Below are positions 8,808 through 17,435 of a stretch of 64,000 bases of DNA, one piece after another. Under the pieces are notes generated by a model. That model was not told where the DNA came from. It worked only from the letters and a program-made list of their open reading frames with translations, and made no database searches. This stretch comes from Acidobacteriota bacterium. Its GTDB lineage: Bacteria; Acidobacteriota; Thermoanaerobaculia; Multivoradales; Multivoraceae. The position numbers and the translations under genes were made by a program. The DNA is taken from positions 325,169 through 389,168 of the forward strand of contig JAJCXN010000048.1 in the NCBI GenBank assembly GCA_029263415.1. The letters run 5' to 3'. Within the stretch, counting starts at the first letter, position 1; each line of letters starts with the position of its first letter.

Positions 8808-9719
8808 ATGCCCCCTGACTATTCCTCCCACTTGGCCACTGCGTCCGAGGTCCTCCAGCGTGTGGTGCAGAGAAACGGATCCCAGCGCGACGAGGCTGAG
8901 GATTTTCGCTCGTGGGCGATGGTCAAGTTAATTGAGAACGACTACGCCGTCTTCAGGAAGTTTCAAGGTCGCAGCAAGCTGACGACTTACCTCACCACGG
9001 TTGCCAACCACCTGTTCCTCGACTACCGCAACCACATGTGGGGTAAGTGGCGACCTTCAGCGTTGGCCAAACGGCTCGGACCAGTAGCAATTCGGTTGGA
9101 AACGCTTGTCTATCGAGATGGTCACACCTTCGCAGACGCGGTCGAGCTGGTAAGGGGAGAACTCGACGTCGAACACACCGACGATGAACTTGAAACTGTG
9201 TTCGGGCAACTCAAGCCGCGATACCGACGTCGCTTCGAAGGAGAAGAACCTCTGCAACGGATGGCGGCCGCAGAGCCCGATCCAGAAGTCGGGGCGATGA
9301 AGCAGGATCTCGAACCAACTGCTGAAGCAGTTGGCAGGTTCATCTCGACCGCCCTTGCTGGCCTCGCGCCACAATGCGCCCTAATTCTGAAGCTGAGATT
9401 CGCGGAGGGAATGCGCGTGGTCGACATTGCACGCCTGCTTGGGCTCGAGCAAAGGCCCCTCTACACCCGTATCGAAGGACTCCTGACGCAGTTGCGAGCG
9501 GCCGTCATGGATAGCGGCATCTCTTCTGAGCAGGTCTCCGACATTCTCGGTTGGGACGCGCTGGATCTCGAGATCGATTTTGGTTCAAACCACGAGAGCA
9601 ATCTGTCTAGTGGGAGTTCAGATAGCCAGCGACCGAAACGTCAAACGCAAGCTACCAAAAACAAAACATTGACGAATCCCGCTGAAAAGACCTCAACTGG
9701 ACCGTCTCAGGATGTGTAG
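8808..9719 (+). CDS. ECF-type RNA polymerase sigma factor
   Basis: This 303-residue sigma-70 family protein directs RNA polymerase to a stress or envelope regulon. Region 2 lies at about residues 15-75 (EAEDFRSWAMVKLIE, then TYLTTVANHLFLDYRN); region 4 at about 175-235 (LAGLAPQCALILKLRFAEG followed by the DNA-binding helix VVDIARLLGLEQRPLYTRIE). Between them is a linker of over 90 residues with the block WGKWRPSALAKRLGP, much longer than in ordinary ECF factors. It is shared with the second sigma factor at about 17.4-18.5 kb. The C-terminal 70 residues are a polar tail rich in Ser/Thr/Lys. A zinc-finger anti-sigma gene follows immediately, which supports ECF-type control. Confidence 0.88.
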   Translation: MPPDYSSHLATASEVLQRVVQRNGSQRDEAEDFRSWAMVKLIENDYAVFRKFQGRSKLTTYLTTVANHLFLDYRNHMWGKWRPSALAKRLGPVAIRLETLVYRDGHTFADAVELVRGELDVEHTDDELETVFGQLKPRYRRRFEGEEPLQRMAAAEPDPEVGAMKQDLEPTAEAVGRFISTALAGLAPQCALILKLRFAEGMRVVDIARLLGLEQRPLYTRIEGLLTQLRAAVMDSGISSEQVSDILGWDALDLEIDFGSNHESNLSSGSSDSQRPKRQTQATKNKTLTNPAEKTSTGPSQDV

Positions 9720-10712
9720 GTGTATGTCATGACCCCCGCAACAACCTGTTCTCCCGACTTCGAGGCGATCGCCGCCTATATTGACGGCGGTCTAGAACCG
9801 TCTGCGCGCATTGAGCTTGAGAAACACCTCGGATCCTGCGACCACTGCTCAGAGCTGTTGGCCGAGAGCTACGCGGTTCTGCGTGAAGCCGAGGAAAGGG
9901 AACGACCACAATCAGGCAATGGGCTTGACGTTGCGGCCAAGACCCTCGACTTCAGCAGCAGGCACAAGGATGTACCGCGCCCGCAAGAGCCGCTTGCGGC
10001 TCGCCGCTCGGCTTGGCTAGCTGCAGCCGCCATCCTTGCTGCGGTAGGACTCGGCAGCTGGTGGACACTCGCCAACCTTGACGATGGCGTAGACACAAGC
10101 GAGGAACTGGTCGCGTTTCTACCGGAATCGTCCCTGCTCCGCGAACAGCTCCCGGACGGTTGGATCGACGGTAGATGGAGCCCCACGCGCGGCAACGCTG
10201 TCGTACATGCGCCCCCAAAGGCTGCGTTTCAACTTGGAGTCCGCTCGGTCGACCTGGCGGTGGCGCTGCGGGCAGGAGACCTGCGAACCGCAGGTTTCGT
10301 CACCAGCAGCCTCCGGCTTCTGACTGATTCGTTGCCAGACGCGGACTCTCTACTACTGACGAGCCTTCTCCTAGAGCAGTCGCTTCTGGCCGCTGAACCC
10401 TCCCCCGATGCCGCTAGTGCGTGGGCTCGTCGCTTCGATCAGGAACTAGAGTTGATCGAGCCAGCACGCTACGTTGATGCGGGGCGTTGGGCCATCACCT
10501 CCCACCTTGCCGCTACTACAGCAAGCGGCCGCTACTTCAACTCCAACGCCTGGGAACGCGGTCTTCAGCTGCTTGAGAACAGTGCGTCCGACAGCAAGCT
10601 CTACGAAATCGCGGCGCAGCTACGCGGCATCAACTCAACGGACTACGATGCGATGCAGCCGCTCATCGAAGAGGTGATGCGGCTTCTCGGGAATGGGCGA
10701 GCGTCTCTCTAG
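9720..10712 (+). CDS. membrane anti-sigma factor with zinc-finger (zf-HC2-like) domain
   Basis: This 330-residue protein follows the sigma factor with no gap (TAG 9717-9719, GTG 9720); an ATG at 9729 is an alternative start. The N-terminal domain has Cys10 and HLGSCDHC (His36-x3-Cys40-x2-Cys43), the zinc-binding pattern of cytoplasmic anti-sigma domains. One membrane span (AWLAAAAILAAVGLGSWWTL) lies at about residues 97-118. The roughly 210-residue outer part is alpha-helical and Leu/Ala-rich, possibly TPR-like, and would be the sensory side. By family analogy the zinc domain holds the upstream sigma factor inactive until the sensor domain responds. Confidence 0.85.
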   Translation: MYVMTPATTCSPDFEAIAAYIDGGLEPSARIELEKHLGSCDHCSELLAESYAVLREAEERERPQSGNGLDVAAKTLDFSSRHKDVPRPQEPLAARRSAWLAAAAILAAVGLGSWWTLANLDDGVDTSEELVAFLPESSLLREQLPDGWIDGRWSPTRGNAVVHAPPKAAFQLGVRSVDLAVALRAGDLRTAGFVTSSLRLLTDSLPDADSLLLTSLLLEQSLLAAEPSPDAASAWARRFDQELELIEPARYVDAGRWAITSHLAATTASGRYFNSNAWERGLQLLENSASDSKLYEIAAQLRGINSTDYDAMQPLIEEVMRLLGNGRASL

Positions 10713-10726
10713 TAGAGCAGTAGCCA

Positions 10727-10753
10727 AGCAGCGTAGCAGCGTAGCAGCGTAGC
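10727..10753. repeat. short tandem repeat, 8-bp unit x3
   Basis: Three perfect copies of AGCAGCGT at 10727-10734, 10735-10742 and 10743-10750 are followed by a partial copy. The repeat lies just after the anti-sigma gene. It is probably neutral and slippage-prone. Confidence 0.7.
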
Positions 10754-10992
10754 GGGATTGCTAACTCGTCGGGTGTTCAGCTACCTGGGTGATGCCGGGA
10801 GCCCCGAACTCTCCGTCACAGCGACGTGGTTCGCTCCGACGCGACTCGGCGGAGCCCCACATAGACGTGACCCGGCGTGTTTTCAGATAGGAGTGCCGCA
10901 CGACGCGGAACCGTCCGCCGAAATGCCTTAGCTCATCAACACACCTCTCAGGCGTCGAGCCGCGGGAGTGTTGGTCGGTTGCAAGGAACGCT

Positions 10993-12621
10993 ATGTCGCG
11001 TAATTCAAATTCGAGGTCCGTCCATTGGGTGAACGATCAAAACCGATCACCCAAAATGAACCATCACACCTCAAGAACCACACCTCCCCCACTGGGCTCA
11101 CGGCCCGGCGACGACCTTGCTCAGATCTTCGACGACTTCTACGTCGATCTCGATGATGTGCGCACGGAGCATGGGTTCGATCCTGTGGCTGCGCTCAAGG
11201 GTCGACAAGACTTCGGTGAACTGCTCGAGGTGTTCAACCGTTTAGCGGATCGACACACGCTGCTGTCTTTGCCCAACACACGATCTCTGCTAACGACCAA
11301 CCGAGCAGCCGCGTGCTACCCACGCCCAGCCCACCTGATCGACGCAGCTCGGAACGGGATTGCGCGGCTTCCGGTTCGCATCGAACGTTCCACCGTCGAT
11401 GCAAACGACCGATTCTGGATCACCCGCCTGCACGCCGACGCACCCGGCGCACTACGCACCGGGTCCGAGGTCACGCACTGGAATGGTGTGCCGATCGCGA
11501 TCGCAGCCGAAACACAAGGGCGAGCCCTTCGCGGCGGACACGCCGACGCGCGCCGCGCGCTGGGCCTGCGTTCACTGCCACAGCGATTGGTCGGTTCAAC
11601 CCTAATTCCCAACGAAGACTGGACGTTGCTGACTTGCCTCGAGAAGGGCCGTCACCATGAGGTGCGGCTTGACTGGAAGCCAGAGCCTGCCACCCTGCAA
11701 GCGACTTCTGAACGAGCGCCCTGGCGCCACGTCTTGCACCAAACCAAGACTGGTGACGGCTTCCGCTGCGGGCTCCTGAACGCCGACACAAAGCGAGATC
11801 ACGGCGACCAAGTTCCTGCCTACGTGCGGCTGTTCGACGTTCCCGAGTGGCCTCAACTAGGCCAACTCGTCGACTGGCTGCGATCGGTCACCGCGAGCCC
11901 GCATCGGCGCAACCTAGTGCTCGACCTACGCGGCAACCCCGGCGGTTCGGTGGAGACAGCCGACCACCTCGTCCGGCTGCTCGGAGGCGACCAGCAAGAC
12001 CTGCATGAACCAACCCATTTTCAGTTCCGCAACACTCCAGGCGTCCGTCGCACGCTGGGGGCGCATCCAAAATGGAGGCACTGCGCCGTGCCCCATCGCG
12101 CACGCACGCTCGCGCCGCATCCGATGACCTGTTCGACGTCTCTACAAGAGCTGCCACCTCTCACCCTGGGAGCGATAGTGATCATCGTCGACGCTCTCAC
12201 CTATAGCGCGGCAGAGATTCTGGTCGCGCAGCTGCGCCGGCGACCAGACACCCTCGTCGTTGGCGCCGACCCACAGACCGGCGCCGGCACCGCCAACGCT
12301 TGGTCCTTCCACACCCTGCACCACCTAAGCCGCTCGCAAGGCCATCACGTCATACCACCCCTTCGACAGGGTCTCGAGCTACAACTCGCGGTGCGACGCG
12401 CAGTCATCAGAGATGGCGACCAGTGGGCCCCGATTCCTCTTCAACAGGTCGAACACCTAGTCCCGATCTCGAAGGACGACCTCCTGCACGGCAACCGCGA
12501 CCTCTTGCGGCATGCGGCACAACTTCTCCGACGCGACGACACTGTGTCGCCACGTGCGCAGAACCACAAAAAAGACCGATTCGGCAGCAGCTCCTGCCGA
12601 ACAAAGGAGACAGAAGTATGA
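10993..12621 (+). CDS. S41-family (tail-specific/TSP-like) serine protease without signal peptide
   Basis: This 542-residue protein has a PDZ-like segment (LRTGSEVTHWNGVPIAIAAE, about residues 155-175) and the S41 catalytic core: NLVLDLRGNPGGSVETADH at about residues 307-325 and the nucleophile motif IVIIVDALTYSAAEILVAQL with Ser405. In S41 proteases this serine pairs with a downstream Lys or His. The N-terminus is polar and rich in Asn/Ser/His with no hydrophobic signal, so unlike most family members it seems cytoplasmic. Its stop overlaps the start of the next gene (ATGA, 12618-12621). The upstream neighbours are a sigma/anti-sigma pair, so a role in regulated proteolysis is possible but unproven. 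Confidence 0.85.
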   Translation: MSRNSNSRSVHWVNDQNRSPKMNHHTSRTTPPPLGSRPGDDLAQIFDDFYVDLDDVRTEHGFDPVAALKGRQDFGELLEVFNRLADRHTLLSLPNTRSLLTTNRAAACYPRPAHLIDAARNGIARLPVRIERSTVDANDRFWITRLHADAPGALRTGSEVTHWNGVPIAIAAETQGRALRGGHADARRALGLRSLPQRLVGSTLIPNEDWTLLTCLEKGRHHEVRLDWKPEPATLQATSERAPWRHVLHQTKTGDGFRCGLLNADTKRDHGDQVPAYVRLFDVPEWPQLGQLVDWLRSVTASPHRRNLVLDLRGNPGGSVETADHLVRLLGGDQQDLHEPTHFQFRNTPGVRRTLGAHPKWRHCAVPHRARTLAPHPMTCSTSLQELPPLTLGAIVIIVDALTYSAAEILVAQLRRRPDTLVVGADPQTGAGTANAWSFHTLHHLSRSQGHHVIPPLRQGLELQLAVRRAVIRDGDQWAPIPLQQVEHLVPISKDDLLHGNRDLLRHAAQLLRRDDTVSPRAQNHKKDRFGSSSCRTKETEV

Positions 12622-12995
12622 ACACATCATCCTCCAGCGCCTCTGCCCAAGCCGCGCCCCCAGAGCGTTCGGTCCACCGCTCGCAAGAAGAGATGGACAT
12701 GCCGTATGCAGTGATCAAGATGTTCACCGACTTCGGTTACCAGGCGGGCAAACCGTTGGCTCCTGCTGCCGTCGAGGAGATGAGTAGCTTCTGGGGAAAC
12801 ATTCAGCAACTGGTGGCCACTCAGCAATTCAGCGTTGCGCTGGCGAAGCGTTGCGTCAACGGAACTGCACGCAAGGCTCGCGAACTCGCCGGCAACGCAC
12901 CGCTGATCGGCGGCACCCACGTGCGCGAGGCGATCTCCATGGTCCAAGCCGAGTCGACCGCCACGGCTGGCTTCATCTGTCGTCTCTCGGGCTAA
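12618..12995 (+). CDS. small hypothetical protein coupled to S41 protease
   Basis: This 125-residue protein is of unknown family. The start ATG at 12618 overlaps the S41 stop (ATGA) and is preceded by AAGGAGA at 12604-12610, a strong Shine-Dalgarno that fixes the start. The first 20 residues are Ser/Ala-rich. The rest is predicted helical (PYAVIKMFTDFGYQAGKPLA, then NIQQLVATQQFSVALAKRCV) with no signal or membrane segment. Tight coupling to the protease suggests a partner, adaptor or substrate; that is inferred from context only. Confidence 0.8.
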   Translation: MNTSSSSASAQAAPPERSVHRSQEEMDMPYAVIKMFTDFGYQAGKPLAPAAVEEMSSFWGNIQQLVATQQFSVALAKRCVNGTARKARELAGNAPLIGGTHVREAISMVQAESTATAGFICRLSG

Positions 12996-13080
12996 AGGGC
13001 TACGCGTGTGGGCGAGCAGGGTTGTTGGTCGACCTTGCTCGCGTTCTTCCAAGTCGACGGGAGGCTGCTAGCCTCTCACC

Positions 13081-14556
13081 GTGCCCCCCTCTTCACCATC
13101 AAACACCGATCAAAGCGAATCGCGTGCTCGGAGCTTGGAGCCCTCTTTGATGGGCGTTGTTGAGCTCTGTGGCCGATTGCTCAACACCCAAGAACAGAGC
13201 ACGCATCTGGACGTGCTCGTTCAAGGTGCAATCGAGATCCTTCGCGCGGACAGCGGCTATCTCGTACAGCAGATTGACGAGCGTCTGGTGTTCTATCGGC
13301 GGTGGAACAATCCGGTTGGCAAGGCCGAACCCGTGAGCCGAGCCATTGTCGCCGACGCGCTGTCCTCACCGCACGCAATCCTTGTCGCCAACGCCTCGTT
13401 GGACGCACGGTACGCCCTGCGGGAAAGTGTTCGCAGCAGCTCTTTGCGATCGGTACTTGCCGCTCGCATCGACACCGAGGAACCGGTGGCACTCTACCTG
13501 GAAAGCGGTAGCCGACAGCTCAATGAGGAGCACCGCGACCTGTTCCAGAAAATCGTCGACCTATCAGGATCAATCCTGCGGCGCAGCACTGAACGGCTCC
13601 AACGAATGCAGTCTCAAGAACTCTTCGAACGCTTTGACTTTCATGGCATCGTCGCTCGCGACCCGTTGATGCACCAAACCCTCGAGCTGGTCTCAAAAGT
13701 CGCTGCTGCTGACTACCCGGTCCTCATTCAAGGGCCCTCAGGCTCGGGCAAGGAGCTCATCGCGAATGCCATTCATCGCAACAGTCGCCGACGCGATCAG
13801 CCGCTCATCACCATCAACTGCGGCGCCATCTCTGCCAACCTGTTGGAATCGGAGTTGTTCGGCCATACCGCAGGTGCGTTCACTGGTGCCACTGCTTCGG
13901 CTCCCGGATTGGTGCGCTCCGCTCACGGCGGTACGCTACTACTAGATGAGGTCGGCGACATGCCGCTCGAACTCCAGGTGAAGCTGTTGCGCACATTGCA
14001 GTCGGGCGAGGTGCAACCAGTGGGAGCGCCACGGTCCGAACGAGTCGATGTGCGCTTTCTAGCATCGACACATCGACAGCTAGATGAAGAGATCGCGAAG
14101 GGAACGTTTCGCGAAGATCTCTTTCAAAGGCTCAAAACGTTGATCGTCGACGTGCCAGCGCTCAGCAAACGGCCAGCTGACATTCTGCCGCTGTTCCGAC
14201 ACTTCCTCGACCGTGCGGCGCGCGATCTGGAATCCGGCGTTCCCATCATCGAACCAGAAGCAGCACTGTTGCTGCAGGCGAATGCCTGGACCGGCAACGT
14301 GCGCGAGCTCGAGAACGAGGCAAAGCGGTTGGTAGTCCTTGGCGGCGCTGACCCGATCAGCAAGCAACGCCTCTCTTTCGGTTCGACTCAACAGCGAGCC
14401 GATACTGATACACCGGGTCGCTTGGTCGACGAAGAACGGGCGTTGATTCGAAGACACCTAGAAGCAACCCAAGGCAATCGCTCTGCAGCAGCACGCGCGC
14501 TCGGCATTAGCCGCGAAGGACTTCGAAAGAAGTTGATCCGTTTGGGTATCGAGTAG
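13081..14556 (+). CDS. sigma-54-dependent transcriptional activator with N-terminal GAF-like domain
   Basis: This is a 491-residue enhancer-binding protein. Residues about 25-170 form a GAF-like sensory domain (VLVQGAIEILRADSGYLVQQ). The AAA+ domain at about 200-430 has Walker A GPSGSGKE (218-225), the sigma-54 contact motif GAFTGA (near 265), Walker B GGTLLLDEVGD and the R-finger region TFREDLFQRL. The C-terminus is a Fis-type helix-turn-helix (GNRSAAARALGISREGLRKK). The GTG at 13081 is the likely start; an ATG at 13150 would trim 23 residues. It converges on a kinase gene that also carries a GAF-like segment, so the two may belong to one signalling unit. Confidence 0.9.
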   Translation: MPPSSPSNTDQSESRARSLEPSLMGVVELCGRLLNTQEQSTHLDVLVQGAIEILRADSGYLVQQIDERLVFYRRWNNPVGKAEPVSRAIVADALSSPHAILVANASLDARYALRESVRSSSLRSVLAARIDTEEPVALYLESGSRQLNEEHRDLFQKIVDLSGSILRRSTERLQRMQSQELFERFDFHGIVARDPLMHQTLELVSKVAAADYPVLIQGPSGSGKELIANAIHRNSRRRDQPLITINCGAISANLLESELFGHTAGAFTGATASAPGLVRSAHGGTLLLDEVGDMPLELQVKLLRTLQSGEVQPVGAPRSERVDVRFLASTHRQLDEEIAKGTFREDLFQRLKTLIVDVPALSKRPADILPLFRHFLDRAARDLESGVPIIEPEAALLLQANAWTGNVRELENEAKRLVVLGGADPISKQRLSFGSTQQRADTDTPGRLVDEERALIRRHLEATQGNRSAAARALGISREGLRKKLIRLGIE

Positions 14557-17265
14557 TCAGTCCGTGCGCAAAGACTCCCGACACTGCAGCAACGCTGCTT
14601 TGAACGTGTGAACATCGACAAAGCGGCGCCCTGGCTCAAGGTCGAGGGCGCGCACTAGAACTCGCACTAGCTGCGGCGAGGCTTCGATCATCTGCGGCGG
14701 AGGCTGCAACTCTGCCTCTAGGATTGCCCTTCGCGTAGCCACCACTCGTGTCACCTCACCGTTCTCTTGACGCTCGAAGGGATGCACGCCTGCAAGGACT
14801 TCCCAAAGGATCACGCCAACCGGCCAGAGGTCTGCCGCGGTACCGACGGGCTCGCCACGCCATGCCTCAGGAGGCGAGTAGAGCGGCGTGCCCGCGTGCC
14901 CACCAGGCAGTACCGTCGACGATCTCAGTGCAGAGCTATCGGGGGTACCGGGCGCGGCGGCTTCGTCGAGCATGTGAACCATCCCGAAATCGAGCAGTTT
15001 GAGGGAACCAGTCGCATCGAAACCGATGTTCGATGGTTTGAGATCGCCGTGCACCAGGTCTCGCTCATGCAGCGGTAGCAACGCCTCGAGTAGATGCAGT
15101 CCGAGTGTGATGACCCGCTCTTCGAGAGCAGCTCCGTTGCCGCTCTTGCTCTCTTCACTAATGCGTTCCAGCAGTGTGCCGCCTTCGAGTAACTCGCTGA
15201 CAATGAACAAGCGGCGACCATGTGACTCAGCCACATACACACGCGCCAGTCCAGGATTGTCGAGGGCAGCGACAGCCCTAGCCTCCTGAGTCAGAACTCG
15301 AACACCCGCCGGTGTTCCGGTCGGCACCGCCTTGATCGCGACTTTGCGATCAAGCACCACGTCGTGCGCCGAATAGACCTTGCCAAGTGCTCCAACGCCG
15401 ACCACTCGATCGAGCTGAAACTTGCCGCCAATGATCAGAGGGTCATCGATCGGCTGCGTTGAGAGATCACAGTCAGGGCACCGTTCCACCACAGCCGAAT
15501 AGACCCTGTCGCAACCTGAACACTGGACCGCGGGAAGATCGCGGCTTGGACTGCGAGAAGAGCTGCTGTTGTCTTCGAGCCGTTTGCGCTCGAGAAACAG
15601 TCCGATCGCAGAAGCGACAACGCTGATGCCCGAGAGGGTTTCCAGATCCAGTGCGCGCTGATCGCGCCTGCCGCCAACAATCAATACCGCCAGTGGCTCG
15701 CCCGCAGTATCGAACACTGGCTGTAAGACCGCGGTGTTCTTGTGCGCTAGTCCCGAACGGAGCGAGGACGGCAGTGAATCGACCCCGCCAACGAACCCTG
15801 CACTCTCAAGATCGATTGCTTCATTGCGTAACGCGAACAGCGAACGCAGATCGCGTGCACCCTCGCGAGTCGGCACCAAGTCCTCAGGAACGCGATCATC
15901 CACCACCACGACTTCAACAGATGTCACTTCAAACGCTTCGGACAGAGACGTCAACCACTGGTGCCACTGATGCGGAGCGTCGATCGCACGCAGCTCACCG
16001 AGGGCGCCCTCAGACGGAGGCGGCGCTGCGCTGATTGGACGCTGGCGAGCAAAGAGCAAGCCCGAGGCAACCAGGCCGACTGTGAACCAAAGCAGCAACT
16101 GGAACTCACGAGAGACCGATGTGAGCACGCCGGTCTCACCAGTGACCTCGTCGATAGCACCTGCTCCCAAAAGTGTGGTTAAGAACAAAACTATCGCGCT
16201 GACCAACAAGATCGCGGGAACGACACGAGCCATCAAGCTCCACATCAATCGTGGAGCGCGCAACCGCACATTGAGTGTGCGTTCGCTGGTCACCGCGAAC
16301 GCGATCAATGGGGGTATCGGGAGCAGGAACGCCAGCGAGAAAAGAGAGAAAGCAGCCGACAATTCTTCCCTCACGACTGGTGACAAGTTCGGAAGCATAG
16401 TCATGGTCAGCAGCGATAGAGCGAGGACAGTGCCGATCAAAGCGAGCGGGGTCCGTAGCCGCCTCGCTCGAAAGCGATCTCGTTGAGCAGCCTGGCGAAA
16501 GCGAAAAGCGATCGAGGTGATCGCCAACATGCCCATCCCCAAAGAGAACCACTGCTGAAGACTCTGAGGGCTCCGATGGTTGACGAATCGGTACCAGCCT
16601 GCGTCCGCGACCCACCCCACGGCGTTGCTCACCATGAGGAGACATCCGCCGACCCCGGCCACTACAACACCCCATCTCAGAGTCCTGCGCATGACTGGTG
16701 CGTCAACAGCGCTCGGAAAAAGTGCTGCGAAACGCCAAAGGCAATACGCCAAGAACGCGTCCGCTGGGACCAAAGTCAGAAGTTCCATGGGAGCCACACG
16801 GAACGCCGTGTCCTGCCCCACGATCGCCATGATCGGAATGAGGCCAAAGGTAGCCGCTGATAGCAGAAAGACCGAGCCAAGGTAACTCGCGCGCAGATCG
16901 TTGCGTTGACCCACCAGCAACAAGGTTCCAACACCACCCAAGCTTGCAGCCTGCAACACCGCAACCAGCGCATGCGATGGGCCATAACCCTCGCGCGCTG
17001 TTTCAGCAAACTCAAGCAGCCCGAGCACCTGAGTCAACCCAACAATCGTTCCCGATTGCCATTGCACAAACGCCAGTATTAAGACGGCAATCAGCGGTTG
17101 GGGCAAGCGCGGGCCGCGCTGGAAACTGATGTCCGTCGTGAGCAATGAGCGGTTCCTTGGCGCACCAAACCCAAAGGTGCCAACTTCGTTGGCGCTGGCA
17201 ACGATGCGCTGGCAATCAACGCTAGGGAAACTGGGAGCAGCTGATGCCCACAATGTTGGCAACAC
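14557..17265 (-). CDS. polytopic membrane Ser/Thr protein kinase with GAF domain and zinc ribbon
   Basis: This protein has up to 902 residues; the exact start is uncertain because the first 50 residues are not clearly coding. About residues 55-420 contain roughly ten hydrophobic segments (for example AVLILAFVQWQSGTIVGL). A GAF-like region follows at about 440-570 (GVDSLPSSLRSGLAHKNTAV, LAVLIVGGRR). A zinc ribbon then follows with two CxxC knuckles (CSGCDRVYSA and CPDC, near 580-600). The C-terminal kinase domain has VGVGALGKVYSAHD, AIKAV, catalytic loop HGDLKPSN (HRD replaced by HGD) near 737, LLDFG and a PPEAW loop. The membrane-first, kinase-last order reverses the common PknB layout. It ends 1 base from the convergent sigma-54 activator. 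Confidence 0.82.
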   Translation of the reverse strand: MLPTLWASAAPSFPSVDCQRIVASANEVGTFGFGAPRNRSLLTTDISFQRGPRLPQPLIAVLILAFVQWQSGTIVGLTQVLGLLEFAETAREGYGPSHALVAVLQAASLGGVGTLLLVGQRNDLRASYLGSVFLLSAATFGLIPIMAIVGQDTAFRVAPMELLTLVPADAFLAYCLWRFAALFPSAVDAPVMRRTLRWGVVVAGVGGCLLMVSNAVGWVADAGWYRFVNHRSPQSLQQWFSLGMGMLAITSIAFRFRQAAQRDRFRARRLRTPLALIGTVLALSLLTMTMLPNLSPVVREELSAAFSLFSLAFLLPIPPLIAFAVTSERTLNVRLRAPRLMWSLMARVVPAILLVSAIVLFLTTLLGAGAIDEVTGETGVLTSVSREFQLLLWFTVGLVASGLLFARQRPISAAPPPSEGALGELRAIDAPHQWHQWLTSLSEAFEVTSVEVVVVDDRVPEDLVPTREGARDLRSLFALRNEAIDLESAGFVGGVDSLPSSLRSGLAHKNTAVLQPVFDTAGEPLAVLIVGGRRDQRALDLETLSGISVVASAIGLFLERKRLEDNSSSSRSPSRDLPAVQCSGCDRVYSAVVERCPDCDLSTQPIDDPLIIGGKFQLDRVVGVGALGKVYSAHDVVLDRKVAIKAVPTGTPAGVRVLTQEARAVAALDNPGLARVYVAESHGRRLFIVSELLEGGTLLERISEESKSGNGAALEERVITLGLHLLEALLPLHERDLVHGDLKPSNIGFDATGSLKLLDFGMVHMLDEAAAPGTPDSSALRSSTVLPGGHAGTPLYSPPEAWRGEPVGTAADLWPVGVILWEVLAGVHPFERQENGEVTRVVATRRAILEAELQPPPQMIEASPQLVRVLVRALDLEPGRRFVDVHTFKAALLQCRESLRTD

Positions 17266-17435
17266 CGTATCCCATCGTCAACCGAATCCCTCTCAGCGGT
17301 CCTTATCGGCCCCTCTACACCTTAGCTATTAGGGCTCCAAAACTCGTAATCCGAGTTTCCAGACATTTCGACGAGGCAATCTCTTGGCACGCATCCTGCC
17401 TAACCAGCGACGCTCCAGCCCGCGCCAAGACATCA

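Noticed and set aside
12300-12617. Longer start for the 125-residue gene
   Set aside because: The extension lies entirely inside the S41 protease gene in another frame; the ATG at 12618 with AAGGAGA is clearly preferred.
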